Below are positions 17,702 through 26,264 of a stretch of 64,000 nt of DNA, one piece after another (position 1 is the first letter of the stretch; each line of letters begins with the position of its first letter). A model generated the notes under the pieces. The model was not told where the DNA came from. It saw nothing but the letters and a program-made list of their open reading frames with translations, and made no database searches. A program made the position numbers and the translations under genes. The stretch is from Streptosporangium sp. NBC_01495 (lineage in GTDB: Bacteria > Actinomycetota > Actinomycetes > Streptosporangiales > Streptosporangiaceae), in the NCBI RefSeq assembly GCF_036250735.1, contig NZ_CP109430.1, forward strand, positions 5,828,001-5,892,000. The letters are read 5' to 3'.

Positions 17702-17910
17702 GCCACTCTCCTTTGGTAGCCGAATGACTACCCATTGTGATTAAGGAGAGTCGCCGCGCACCACCCCACCCCGGGAAACGACCAGGGATCGACCATCCTC
17801 GCCACGCCGATCTTCATTCCGTCCCGAACGAGCAGGCTTCGACGTTCATCCCACTCCGCCCATCGCGTTTCCTGCTGTCCACGGCTACCGACAGCGAACG
17901 GAGTGTGCTC

Positions 17911-18522
17911 ATGCGGCCATCCGGCGGCATCCCCCATGGTGCTCACGGCCACCCCGGCGAGGATCTGACCTTCCCCGCGAATCACGACCGAAGAGGCACC
18001 GGCTCAGCGGGACAGGACGCCGACATGGTGAGATGTGGCGACGTTCACGCGCTGGTGAAGGTCCTTCAGCCGGGCTCGGCCTCGCGCCGCGCCCGCGCCG
18101 TGGTCCGGGAGGTGCTCCGGGAAGCCGGTCTGGACGACGACGCCATCGCCGACGCGGAGACCATCGTGGCGGAACTGGCCGCCAACGCCGAGAGGCACGC
18201 CCGTCCCCCGTACGAGCTGCGCGTCCTCAGCCTGGACGGCGTCCCCGCCTGGTGCGAGGTCGTCGACGGCGACCCAGACCTCCACGAGGTCCGCATCATT
18301 CTCGGCCTCCTCCACTCGGTGGAGGAGATCGGCCTGCCCCTGCTCGCTGAGAACGGTCGCGGCCTGCTCCTGGTCCACCGGCTCTCCCAAGGGCGGTGCC
18401 ATGTCCACCCCACCACGACCCACACCACCGGCACCCCCGGCAAGGCCGTCACCTTCGCCCTCCCCCGCCTGACCTTCCCCGCTCTCCCCGGCTCCGGTAG
18501 TGATGGGGATCCGTCCGCCTGA
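17911..18522 (+). CDS. small HATPase_c (anti-sigma/RsbW-like) ATP-binding protein
   Basis: A 203-residue protein from ATG 17911 (CGGAG 8 bp upstream). Residues 60-180 resemble a GHKL ATPase: ADAETIVAELAANAERHA is the N-box region, EVVDGDPDLHEV the D-box, and LPLLAENGRGLLLVHRLSQG the GxGL segment. Proteins of this kind bind regulators or sigma factors and sit beside XRE/DUF397 genes in actinomycetes. It may act with the divergent XRE regulator. The D-box reads DGDPDLHE rather than the usual DxGxG, so ATP binding may be altered. Confidence 0.78.
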   Translation: MRPSGGIPHGAHGHPGEDLTFPANHDRRGTGSAGQDADMVRCGDVHALVKVLQPGSASRRARAVVREVLREAGLDDDAIADAETIVAELAANAERHARPPYELRVLSLDGVPAWCEVVDGDPDLHEVRIILGLLHSVEEIGLPLLAENGRGLLLVHRLSQGRCHVHPTTTHTTGTPGKAVTFALPRLTFPALPGSGSDGDPSA

Positions 18523-18584
18523 AGGTTCAGGCCCCTCGATCACGCTAACTCCTGGTGGCCCTGAAAACAGAAAGGAGCCTGTCG

Positions 18585-18794
18585 ATGAAGCGCCCTATCG
18601 CTGCCCTGACCCTTGTTTCGGCCCTTGCCCTGAGCGGGTGCACAGGCGATGAGACCTTCGGCAACCCCGCTACGGCCCAGATCGCCCAGGGGAATCACGA
18701 AGCACTCGACGTCTCGATTCTCCGGGTCGCGGCGTCCGACTTCCAGGCCCTGCCCTCACCGGAGGCACTGGCCCGGCCTTACAGGGTGCCCTGA
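18585..18794 (+). CDS. small lipoprotein, 69 residues
   Basis: ATG 18585 follows a good ribosome-binding site (AAAGGAG, 18571-18577). The product has a classic lipoprotein signal (MKRPIAALTLVSALALSGC) with lipobox LSGC, then a 50-residue tail with no recognised domain. It should be anchored outside the membrane. The next exported protein starts 28 bp later and is probably in the same operon. Confidence 0.7.
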   Translation: MKRPIAALTLVSALALSGCTGDETFGNPATAQIAQGNHEALDVSILRVAASDFQALPSPEALARPYRVP

Positions 18795-18822
18795 CGGTCC
18801 TGGGGACCTCGATAATCTTCGG

Positions 18823-19683
18823 ATGCTGCGATTGCTGCGATTATTGGTGACGCTCCTGACGGTGACTGTGCTTGTCGGCGGCGACCACCTCCCCAGACGG
18901 CTCACATTCGATGATTACGCCGCCCGTGCCGTCTGGACCTGGCAGGCCGGCGGCGCGGCGGAGATCTGGCGCAACGGCTTCGTCCCGACGGAGGACCTGA
19001 GCCAGATGCGGCAGGACGTGGAGAAGCAGATCTCCAGTGATGAGGAGTACGGCTTCGCCGTGGCCGGACCGCTCCCCGTAACCCCGAAAGAGGCGCGAAT
19101 CCGCTGGGATGACGGCTCCACCATGCGGGTCCCCGTGATCGGTGCACGCCAGGCGCTGATCGCATTGTCCCCCTTCGAGATGGAGGCCTCCGCTCAGGAC
19201 GATCGGGCGTACAAGATGACCGCCGCCACCTTCACGACCATGCGCCTGCGGACCCTGCGCGGCATGGCCACCGTCCCGGCGTGGCGGTTGTCCTTCTCGA
19301 ACCTGCCCGGCCCGATCGACCACGTCGCGGTCGACCGGGCCACGCTCGGCACCGTCGAGGACGCCGTCGGTGACCACCTGGCCCCCGATGTCAGAGGCTT
19401 CGAGGTGCTCGACGAGCGCACACTGCGGGTGAGCTACGACTACGGCGTCTGCGACAGCCGAGAGACGCCGACCGTCCACCTCCGGACCGACGAGCGGCCC
19501 GACGTCGTGGTCCTCGGGATCAAAGTTCGCAAGCGCATCGGTAACGGCTTGTGCGCGGGCGTCGGCGCATCCGGTGAGGGCGTCGTCCGGCTCCAGGAGC
19601 CGCTGGGCAGCCGGGTGGTGCTGGATGCGAAGAGCCGGCTTCCCATCTGCCTCCATTGGCCGGGCCCTTGCCGCGCCGGGTGA
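18823..19683 (+). CDS. hypothetical exported or membrane-anchored protein
   Basis: A 286-residue protein from ATG 18823 with a hydrophobic N-terminus (MLRLLRLLVTLLTVTVLVGG) that is either a signal peptide or anchor. The remainder is soluble, with three to four cysteines in the C-terminal third (YDYGVCDSRE, GNGLCAGVG, LPICLHWPGPC), suggesting extracellular disulfides. I do not recognise the family. It follows the small lipoprotein by 28 bp, so the two may work together on the cell surface. Confidence 0.65.
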   Translation: MLRLLRLLVTLLTVTVLVGGDHLPRRLTFDDYAARAVWTWQAGGAAEIWRNGFVPTEDLSQMRQDVEKQISSDEEYGFAVAGPLPVTPKEARIRWDDGSTMRVPVIGARQALIALSPFEMEASAQDDRAYKMTAATFTTMRLRTLRGMATVPAWRLSFSNLPGPIDHVAVDRATLGTVEDAVGDHLAPDVRGFEVLDERTLRVSYDYGVCDSRETPTVHLRTDERPDVVVLGIKVRKRIGNGLCAGVGASGEGVVRLQEPLGSRVVLDAKSRLPICLHWPGPCRAG

Positions 19684-19739
19684 CCTGGGGCGCGTCCTGG
19701 CACTGACCGCCGCCATCGGCGGCCTCCGGGTCTCGGGCC

Positions 19740-19880
19740 GTGGGTAAGACTGGTGCACCAGGTACACACGATCGCTATCGCCGGACAGCGCATCGGCATC
19801 GGCCACGCCGGAGCGACATTGATCGTGGTCGTCGTCTTGCTGACGCCTTCTGGTTGGCGACGGCCGTGGTTCAGGCGCCA
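19740..19880 (-). pseudogene. ParA-family ATPase remnant, frameshifted
   Basis: Reading the minus strand across three frames gives TTAVANQK, then GVSKTTTTINVA, then GVADADALSGDSDRVYLV. Joined, they match the N-terminal deviant Walker A of ParA/Soj ATPases (AVANQKGGVGKTTTTINLAAALAD..VLLVD). No single frame encodes it and the rest of the gene is absent, so it is a decayed fragment, probably of plasmid or integrative-element origin. Confidence 0.6.
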
Positions 19881-20236
19881 ACACCAGAGGAATGGGGACT
19901 GTTCATGCGCGCACCGTAGCGCCAGACCGCACAACGTGTCTCCGGTGGGACTGTACGGTTTTCGGCTCTGGCTCACTTTCGGCGGTGACCGAGCGTGGTC
20001 ACAGGTGATGAGAGCGCGCTGGGGACGAATCAGCCGGTCAAAAGGGTGCCGTGGCGCGGTCCGGCGAACAGGCGCACGGACGATCGCGCGGTCCTGCGGG
20101 CGTCTGGTGAGGAACCCGCCCAACTCCACGACGTCAGCTTGAAGCGCACGTTCCCTTACCACCGGAAGTGAGCCAGAGCCGTTAACTGGACAGACCCGGC
20201 GGGCTCGTCGAACGCGGGCCGGAGTGGCTCGCCCGC

Positions 20237-20626
20237 TTACGCCGGGCTGGCGTGGGCGGCCAGGATGCGCCACCCGTGCTCGTTCGTGTGAACCCACGTC
20301 CGCGTGTAGCTCATCCGTCCGGCGAATGGCGTTCCGGCGAAGCTGCCTTCCAGCGTGCCGAGGAAGCAGGTGACGCCGGTGTTCCCCACAACGAGCACGG
20401 TGAGGTCTTCCTGGAGGAGTTTCGTCAGGACCAGTGTTCGTGAGCGGTGATTGTGGAGATCGAGCTGCTTGGCATCCGGGTGGCACTGGTTGTCCGGCGG
20501 TCCGGTGAAGACGAGCCGCTCATCGAGCAGCCGGTCCAGCTCTTCGACGTCTCCGGCGAGCTGTGCCGCCTGCAGGCGCTGTTCGGCCTTGGCCAGTTCG
20601 TCAATGAGGGTGGTGTGGTCGGCCAT
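20237..20626 (-). CDS. DUF4440/SnoaL-like (NTF2-fold) protein
   Basis: The 129-residue protein begins MADHTTLIDELAKAEQRLQA and shows the DUF4440 pattern: a long first helix, LDRLLDERLVFTGPP, a central strand LTVLVVGNTGVTCFLGTLEG and the end MSYTRTWVHTNEHGWRILAAH. The NTF2-like fold is used by small enzymes and ligand-binding proteins; no specific function can be assigned. It lies among decayed fragments and appears intact. Confidence 0.82.
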   Translation of the reverse strand: MADHTTLIDELAKAEQRLQAAQLAGDVEELDRLLDERLVFTGPPDNQCHPDAKQLDLHNHRSRTLVLTKLLQEDLTVLVVGNTGVTCFLGTLEGSFAGTPFAGRMSYTRTWVHTNEHGWRILAAHASPA

Positions 20627-20740
20627 GAGGAACCCTCTCCAGCGATCGATCCCGCGCGAAGTGAACAGAGTAGTGCTTTAAGGGGTGGACCGCAGCCCGG
20701 GTCGGCGCTCATAGGAAACGTCGTGGCTTAACAGTGTTGC

Positions 20741-20806
20741 TAGAACGTACGGCGAGGGCGGTCTTGCCGTAGGCCGGCGGTGCCGACGATCAGCGCCAGG
20801 GTCATC
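20741..20806 (-). pseudogene. P-loop ATPase fragment, frameshifted
   Basis: A minus-strand ORF reads MTLALIVGTAGL and then loses the motif. Skipping one base restores GTAGYGKTALAVRS, a clear Walker A. Only about 20 codons remain, so it is a fragment of a P-loop NTPase broken by a single-base insertion and truncated. Confidence 0.45.
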
Positions 20807-21184
20807 TCGGGACCCCTCCCCAACGAGGGAGTCGAGCTCCAATCGGCGCGGCGCCCACGTCGGCGAGCCTGTGTCGCGGTCCCGCGAGCGCGTCGGCGAC
20901 CCGTCCGGAACGGCACAAAGCCAGACGTTCGCGCCCGCACGTACCCCGAGGTTGAGCACCTATAGGAAGCTGGACCTCTCGGCGACAACACCGTTGCCCT
21001 TGCTCTTGTTATCGATCAAGGTCGCCTGCATGGCCTTCTCCGCGTTCGACGCTGAGTTCGATGCAGACCGGGTTGGTTTGAGCCTCGGCATCCAGGCCAA
21101 CTCGACCTACTTGAAAGAAGAGATCATCGCTCTCCGACCTGCAGGAAGAGTCCTCCGGCCCTAGATAAACACCCGATGTCTGGT
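20807..21184. other. gene-poor interval
   Basis: No convincing gene. A plus-strand frame near 21013-21164 reads KVACMAFSAFDAEFDADRVG and ends at a TAG, but it has no ribosome-binding site or recognised homology and may be another decayed fragment. Confidence 0.4.
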
Positions 21185-21325
21185 TCACCCGAACCCCGCG
21201 CGGAGCGGATCACCGGGAGGCGGCACCGTGCTGCGCTGGTCGTAGCCCGTGGCGGGGACGTCCCATACCAGGATGCGCCAGTCAGTGCCGTACTCCTGAT
21301 ACTCCTCATCCAAGAAGTACTCCAC
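21185..21325 (-). CDS. 46-residue ORF coupled to HExTHNYQ proteins
   Basis: A GTG at 21325 directly follows the TGA of the upstream 551-residue gene with zero spacing, giving a 46-residue acidic, aromatic peptide (VEYFLDEEYQEYGTDWRILV, then WDVPATGYDQ and a proline-rich end). No family is recognised. The position at the end of the two-metallopeptidase unit suggests translation by termination-reinitiation; it could be an inhibitor, an adaptor or a degraded tail of a longer gene. Confidence 0.45.
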   Translation of the reverse strand: MEYFLDEEYQEYGTDWRILVWDVPATGYDQRSTVPPPGDPLRAGFG

Positions 21326-22981
21326 TCAGGTCGGGATGGTGGCCAGGCCGCGGCGCGCGATCAGCTCGCCGAGCACCCGCCGCGTGCGATCGACCTCCGT
21401 CAGGGCCGCACGCTCTCTCTCCTTGGCCTGCCGGTAGAGGGCGTAGGTGCGTTCGCACGCCTCCGCCTCTTCGGACAGTCCCGCCTCACGCAGTTTCCAC
21501 ACCATCGCCGCGTGCGCGAGGTCCGCCGTGCTCTCGGCGTGGTCGCTGACCGCGGCGGCCTCCCCGGCCAGCCAGGCCAGGTTCAAGTAGTACGGCGCCT
21601 CTTTGATCCGGTTGATCTCCGCCTCGACGCGCTCCGTCTCCCGCGACTCGGGGACGGATCCGCCCAGGTCCCGGATCACGGACGCGGCGAGGTCGGTGAA
21701 GAGGGCGGCGTGGTCCGCGTCGAGGAACCGGGCCGAGAGCCGATCCCAGTGGGCCGCGAGGCCTCGCGCGCGGATCTCCGCGCCCAGCTCGGCCAGCGCG
21801 TCACCGAGCGCGTCGTCGCTCAGCGCCGGGTCGGTGACCAGAGGAATGATCCTGTTTCGGTCGACGGACGTGGCACCCGGATCACTGCCGAGGCCCGCCG
21901 CCCGCTCGACCAGGTGAAGACGCCGCTCCGGCTCGGAGGGACGGGGCTCCACGTCCGGCAGGTACCGTCGCGCCTGCTCCATCAACCGGTAGATCGCCGA
22001 CGACGAACTCCCGTTCATGGCCGCGTGCAGTTCCTCCCGTATCCGGCCGGCCTCCGGCGTCTCACCCACCTGTTCCAGCGCCTCGTACACCGCCGCGCCC
22101 GCCATGAGGGCCTGGTCGAGGAAGTAGACCTGTGCGTCGTCTCCCACCGCCATCGCGTGCAGTTCGACCGGTTGCGACAGGTAGGACTCCCGGTCACCGC
22201 CGTCGCCGTCGTTCAGGTACGCGGCGAAGTTGCCCTTGAACGCCCCGGCCTGCTTCTCCCTGGGGTCACCGGCCAGCCGTCCCGCGTCCAGATCGGCGAC
22301 CAGGCTGTACTGGTAGTTGTGCGTGCCCTCGTGCAGCACGGTGTTCACCGCTTCGTGGAATTCCTCCCAGCCGGGCGCCTTCGTGATGAGTTCGAGCACT
22401 CTGTCGGCCTCGAAGTACTGGCCCATGCTGTTGCCGGGGATGGGCTCCGGCCCGTCCCCCAGGAGCTCCACCGTGGGCATCCGGTCTCGGCCCATCCCCA
22501 ATACCTGGCACTGGACGTCGAGGATCGAGCGGACGATGTCCCCGCGTTCCTTCGTCGAGGCGTTCCGCCAGCGGCGCGGCGCGTCCGGCAGCTGCTCGGC
22601 GACCGCCTCCAAGACCTGCAACTGCCTGAGCCCGTCGTCCTCCGCGAAGCCGGGGTCGAGCGTCTTCATACTCCGGTAGAGGCTGCCCAGCTGCGCCGGG
22701 TACCGGCCGACGGGGTCGGGTTCCGACGCCATCGAGCTCAGCAGGGAGAACTTCCGGTCGAGGGACAGGGTGTGCAACCCCTCCTGCCCACGGTCGATGA
22801 AGACGGCCGCCTCCTCCTGCGTCTGCGGGCCGCGCGTCCGGACGCCGCCCGGGCGGGGCGTGGCATCGGGATTCGCCTCCCCCGGGCGGATCTGGGGTGC
22901 CGGAGAGCGCAGCTTCTCGCGCTTGGTCGTCTGCAGGAGGGCGGGAGCCGACTGCGATCTCGGCCTTCGGGGGGTGGTCAT
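21326..22981 (-). CDS. putative zinc metallopeptidase with HEGTHNYQ motif
   Basis: The 551-residue protein begins at ATG 22981 with a basic, proline-rich disordered tail of about 70 residues (MTTPRRPRSQSAPALLQTTK). A central domain carries HEGTH at 217-221 followed by NYQ, then DAGRLAGDPREKQAGAFKGN and YLSQPVELHAMAVG, whose E273 is the likely third zinc ligand. This HExxH..E pattern is that of gluzincin-type peptidases; HExTHxxQ also resembles the HELTHVVQQ signature of the DUF4157 domain found in contractile-injection-system cargo. The C-terminal 200 residues are helical. No signal peptide. The ATG overlaps the stop of the upstream paralogue (ATGA). Confidence 0.75.
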   Translation of the reverse strand: MTTPRRPRSQSAPALLQTTKREKLRSPAPQIRPGEANPDATPRPGGVRTRGPQTQEEAAVFIDRGQEGLHTLSLDRKFSLLSSMASEPDPVGRYPAQLGSLYRSMKTLDPGFAEDDGLRQLQVLEAVAEQLPDAPRRWRNASTKERGDIVRSILDVQCQVLGMGRDRMPTVELLGDGPEPIPGNSMGQYFEADRVLELITKAPGWEEFHEAVNTVLHEGTHNYQYSLVADLDAGRLAGDPREKQAGAFKGNFAAYLNDGDGGDRESYLSQPVELHAMAVGDDAQVYFLDQALMAGAAVYEALEQVGETPEAGRIREELHAAMNGSSSSAIYRLMEQARRYLPDVEPRPSEPERRLHLVERAAGLGSDPGATSVDRNRIIPLVTDPALSDDALGDALAELGAEIRARGLAAHWDRLSARFLDADHAALFTDLAASVIRDLGGSVPESRETERVEAEINRIKEAPYYLNLAWLAGEAAAVSDHAESTADLAHAAMVWKLREAGLSEEAEACERTYALYRQAKERERAALTEVDRTRRVLGELIARRGLATIPT

Positions 22982-25113
22982 CGCGGGTCCTCGCTCTTCG
23001 CGTTCGCGCCGCGCGCGGCCGCGCGCACCGCCTCGGCCTGCGATTGTGCCAATACCTCGGCCCTGGCCGCCCCAGCGGCGCGGGTCGTCGCGGCGAGGTA
23101 CGCGATCGACCCGTGGGCGAGGTCCGCGTACGCGTGCGCGGCCCGGGCCGCGGCGACCGCAGCGTCGCGGAACAGCTGCGCCTCGGCCGACGCGTCCGCC
23201 GCCTCCGCCTCGTTCGCGGCGGCCTCGGCGTGGGTGATGATCCTGCGGGCGGCGGCGGTGGCGGCCAGCGCCGCGGCCTGCTCGGCGCCATCGGCGAGCT
23301 CGGTGGCCGAGGCCGCCTGAGCCCGCGCGGCCGCGACCGCCGACTGGACGGCCTCGTCCATGACCCTCTGGCCAAGGTCTCGCGCGCGGGCCACCGCCGT
23401 GGCCGCGTCCTCGGCGGCGGCCCGCGCTGCCTTGGCGGCATCGCCCGCGAGGCCGTCCTGCCGCTCCGCGGCCAGCCTGAGCCGCTGGAAGGCGCCGCTC
23501 TCGGCGCCATGGGCCTGGGTATCGAACATCCGCCTGAGCGGGCCCTCCCGATGGTCGGAGTCGAGCAGGGCGCGGACCGGCGCGAGCTCCTGATCCGTGA
23601 AACCGGGCCGCTCGTCGAGCCACTGCAGGATCTCGACCTTGAAGCGCTCGACGGGGTTCTTCGCCGCCAGGTACCGGGCGGTGAGGTCCATCGCGGTGAC
23701 CATCGGGGCCGCGACCTCGCCTCCGAGCGCCGCGCCGAACCGCCGCAGCATCGCCTCGGGCGGACGGGGGGAGGCGGCGAGCGCCACCTCGAAGAGTGCC
23801 CGTCCCTCCTGCTGGAGGGCGGCGGTGAACGCGTACCTGGCCTCCAGCCCGGCCTTTATCGCCTGCCGTTCCAGGGGCTGGTTCAGGTACGCCAGGTGGT
23901 CGCCGCCGCCGGGCCGGGTGCGCACGTACCCGCGGCCGATGTTGACCGCGAACAGCTCGGCCTGCAGGTACCGCGGGTCCGCCGGATCGAGCCGGCCGGC
24001 CCGCAGCTCGCCTATCAGCCAGCCCTGGTAGTTGTGCGTGTTCTCGTGCACGAGGGCCTCGACGACCAGCGGGAACGACTCCCACATCGGGGTCCGGGTG
24101 TTCATCTCGATCGTCAGGCGGGCGTCGACGAACGCCGCCAGATCGGTCACGGACCGCTCGCCGTCGCCGACGTCGACGGAACCCTCGCCGAGCACGATCC
24201 GGGGCAGGCGCCCCAGGATGCCCAGCCGCTCGCAGTGGAGCCGCACCGCCTTGTTCAGGACGCCGGCGCGTTCCTCCGCCGGCATCCCCGGCCATCGGCG
24301 GGTGACTCCGGAGAACTCCGCCACCAGGGCGGCGCGTGCCTGAGCGCGCAGCGGGTCGTCGACCTTCTCGAACTCCGGGTCGAGCGGCGTGTCTTGCAGG
24401 ATCCGTACGCGCGCGGCGTGCGCGGCCTCGGATACGGGCAGGCCCCCGCCGAGCAGGTCCGTGAGCAGGCCACGCCGCTCAGCGAGCGTGAGCTCCCCCT
24501 CCCGCTGTGCCCCGGCGATAGCGGCCTCCCGCCGGGCGGGTGCCCCGGCGGCGGCCTTCTCCAGCACCGCCGCGATCATCTGGGCGTCCTCAACGCTCGT
24601 CGCCGACTTCATGAACTTCGCGACGGACGGGATGTCCAGCGGCCGATCGGCGAGCACCGCCGGCAGCGCCTCGGCCACGTCGAGCATCGCGTAGTACCGC
24701 TCCGACTCCATGAGCCGGAGCTGGTAGCCGTCGGAACCGAGGTCGGGGGGCTCGCGGAACCTCTCCGACTGCCCGGGGAAGGCCTCCTTCAGGGGGACCA
24801 GCCGGCCCTCCTCCAGTGCCTGCGCGAGGTCCCACAGCATCGAGGCCAGCGACAGGGCCGGCGTGGCGTCCCGCGGAACATCCTGGGAGGCGGCGGACGG
24901 GGCCGGCAGATCGCGCTTCGACTTGACCCAGTCCGGCGCGGCCGGGGGAACACCGTTCGTGCGGTCGTCCGCACCCGTCGCACCGTCCGCGCCGTCCGCA
25001 CCGTCCGCACTCGTCGCGCCGGTCAACGGTGCGCGCGGGCGTACGACCGGTTTCGTGTCGGGAGGCGCGGGGGCGAGTGTGCGTGGCGAGGTCGCCCGGG
25101 GATTCTTCTTCAT
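22978..25113 (-). CDS. putative zinc metallopeptidase with HENTHNYQ motif and Ala-rich coiled tail
   Basis: This 711-residue protein starts at ATG 25113 with a disordered N-terminus (KKNPRATSPRTLAPAPPDTK, then an ADGADGADG run). Its middle carries HENTH at 356-360 followed by NYQ, RAGRLDPADPRYLQAELFAVN and YLNQPLERQAIKAG (E415, likely third ligand), aligning with the next gene in the operon. The last 180 residues are an alanine-rich helical region (ARAAAEDAATAVARARDLGQ) that should form a long coiled coil or helical rod. There is no signal peptide. It overlaps its paralogue by 4 nt. The two proteins are clearly related only around the HExTHNYQ core. Function unknown. Confidence 0.75.
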   Translation of the reverse strand: MKKNPRATSPRTLAPAPPDTKPVVRPRAPLTGATSADGADGADGATGADDRTNGVPPAAPDWVKSKRDLPAPSAASQDVPRDATPALSLASMLWDLAQALEEGRLVPLKEAFPGQSERFREPPDLGSDGYQLRLMESERYYAMLDVAEALPAVLADRPLDIPSVAKFMKSATSVEDAQMIAAVLEKAAAGAPARREAAIAGAQREGELTLAERRGLLTDLLGGGLPVSEAAHAARVRILQDTPLDPEFEKVDDPLRAQARAALVAEFSGVTRRWPGMPAEERAGVLNKAVRLHCERLGILGRLPRIVLGEGSVDVGDGERSVTDLAAFVDARLTIEMNTRTPMWESFPLVVEALVHENTHNYQGWLIGELRAGRLDPADPRYLQAELFAVNIGRGYVRTRPGGGDHLAYLNQPLERQAIKAGLEARYAFTAALQQEGRALFEVALAASPRPPEAMLRRFGAALGGEVAAPMVTAMDLTARYLAAKNPVERFKVEILQWLDERPGFTDQELAPVRALLDSDHREGPLRRMFDTQAHGAESGAFQRLRLAAERQDGLAGDAAKAARAAAEDAATAVARARDLGQRVMDEAVQSAVAAARAQAASATELADGAEQAAALAATAAARRIITHAEAAANEAEAADASAEAQLFRDAAVAAARAAHAYADLAHGSIAYLAATTRAAGAARAEVLAQSQAEAVRAAARGANAKSEDPR

Positions 25114-25337
25114 TCGGCCTCATATGACGTGGAACGTTCCCTGATCATCCGCCCCAAGATAGGTGACACCCAACATGCCGTACAGACCCGTTATCGGTGG
25201 CTCGTCCGCACCCATTGTCGGGGCCAGAGCTCGATCACGGATCTTGATTGCGTCAGGGGCAGAGCGTCGTTGGGGCAAGCCTGGCCGACGGCTCGGGTCG
25301 TCCGGGTGTGCCCACTCCTGAACAGTCCGTCTGCGGC

Positions 25338-25652
25338 CTACGGAAGGTCATCCGCGTCCGGGATCCACCGCGCCCGTATCTGTTGAGCGGCGTCCAGGGC
25401 AGCCTGTCCTGCTACCTTGCCCGACTCGTCGTCGGTGGTGTCCAGCACGACATAGATCGCGGCTTCGACGGTCTTCCACTCCTGCTCGAGTTGCCGCCGG
25501 GTCAGCCCGTCGTGCCACTCCAGCTCCCGGTAGATCCGGCGGATCTGGCGCATCAGGTCCTCGTAGGTCGCTGCTGCTGAGTCCGGTGTCTCCTCCATGG
25601 CTCCCACGTTGCCACCCTCTGTTGCGCCCTGCTGGTCAGATCTCGTCGTCAT
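25338..25652 (-). CDS. small hypothetical protein beginning inside Tn3 remnant
   Basis: A frame of up to 104 residues (MTTRSDQQGATEGGNVGAME) from ATG 25652; a shorter start at ATG 25598 (MEETPDSAAATYEDLMRQIR) leaves 86 residues. It is mostly helical and charged (REWHD-like YRELEWHDGLTRRQLEQEWK, then KVAGQAALDAAQQIRARW). I do not recognise a family. The longer start overlaps the last codons of the Tn3 transposase tail, so the shorter one is safer. Confidence 0.55.
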   Translation of the reverse strand: MTTRSDQQGATEGGNVGAMEETPDSAAATYEDLMRQIRRIYRELEWHDGLTRRQLEQEWKTVEAAIYVVLDTTDDESGKVAGQAALDAAQQIRARWIPDADDLP

Positions 25653-25860
25653 CCTCCGCTGCGTCCGGGTCGCGTAGGTCGCGGACGGCGCCGGACGCGA
25701 GGTCGGGCAGGGCGAAGGTGTAGGTGCCGTGGACGCCGAGGTGGGAGTAGTGGACGAACGGCGAGAGCCGGGCCATGTCCTCTTCCCGGACGGGGTAGTC
25801 CTGGGCTTTGAGCTGGTGGACGGCGGCATCGAGGTAGACGGTCGTCCAGAGGAGCGCGGT
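25636..25860 (-). pseudogene. Tn3-family transposase C-terminal remnant
   Basis: The minus strand reads TALLWTTVYLDAAVHQLKAQ, DYPVREEDMARLSPFVHYSH, LGVHGTYTFALPDLASG and VRDLRDPDAAEDDDEI before a TGA at 25636. This is the characteristic end of Tn3-family (DDE_Tnp_Tn3) transposases. A TGA lies in frame just upstream (about 25876), and the rest of the transposase and inverted repeats are not visible, so only a tail survives. Confidence 0.85.
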
Positions 25861-26048
25861 CGGCGCGGTCGCTCGTCACGCAGCGGCCGCCGGGCGGGGG
25901 GTGGCTCGGGTGGCAGCCGCGTCGCGCTGCATCCGCAGGTAAGCACGAGCGGCTTGGTGGTCGGCGCGGCCGCGGTGATCGCGCGGGTAGCGGGCCTGGT
26001 TGGGGTTCAGCCAAGGTGAGCCCAAAAGCCGCAATACATGATCGTTAA

Positions 26049-26249
26049 GTGGCTTCCAGGCGACGGCCCATCTGGAGTGGGTGGACGGCCTCGGCGACCC
26101 GGCGTGTCTCCGGAGCGTGGGCCGCGCTCAGCGCCGCCTGCCACCACCACGGCTACGAGCTCAGCCCGACAGCCGGTGAACTGCGGGCCCTTTACAACGA
26201 GGTGCGTCTCCTCACCGAACACCTCGGCCCGGTCTCTCCGCCGACCTGA
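26049..26249 (+). CDS. possible 66-residue ORF of unknown nature
   Basis: From GTG 26049 the frame ends GAWAALSAACHHHGYELSPT, AGELRALYNEVRLLTEHLGP and a stop. The last 40 residues look protein-like (amphipathic helix), but the first 25 (SRRRPIWSGWTASATRRV) do not, while another frame there reads TAHLEWVDGLGDP. It may be a frameshifted fragment near the Tn3 tail. Low confidence. Confidence 0.3.
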   Translation: MASRRRPIWSGWTASATRRVSGAWAALSAACHHHGYELSPTAGELRALYNEVRLLTEHLGPVSPPT

Positions 26250-26264
26250 CCGGGCCGCCCGGCG

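Noticed and set aside
19753-20142. 129-codon plus-strand frame
   Set aside because: Overlaps the ParA remnant on the other strand, has no ribosome-binding site and no recognisable motif.
21176-25386. Long plus-strand frames (714 and 829 codons) opposite the HExTHNYQ genes
   Set aside because: The minus-strand genes have coherent domains, ATGA coupling and paralogous motifs; the plus frames are low-complexity shadows.
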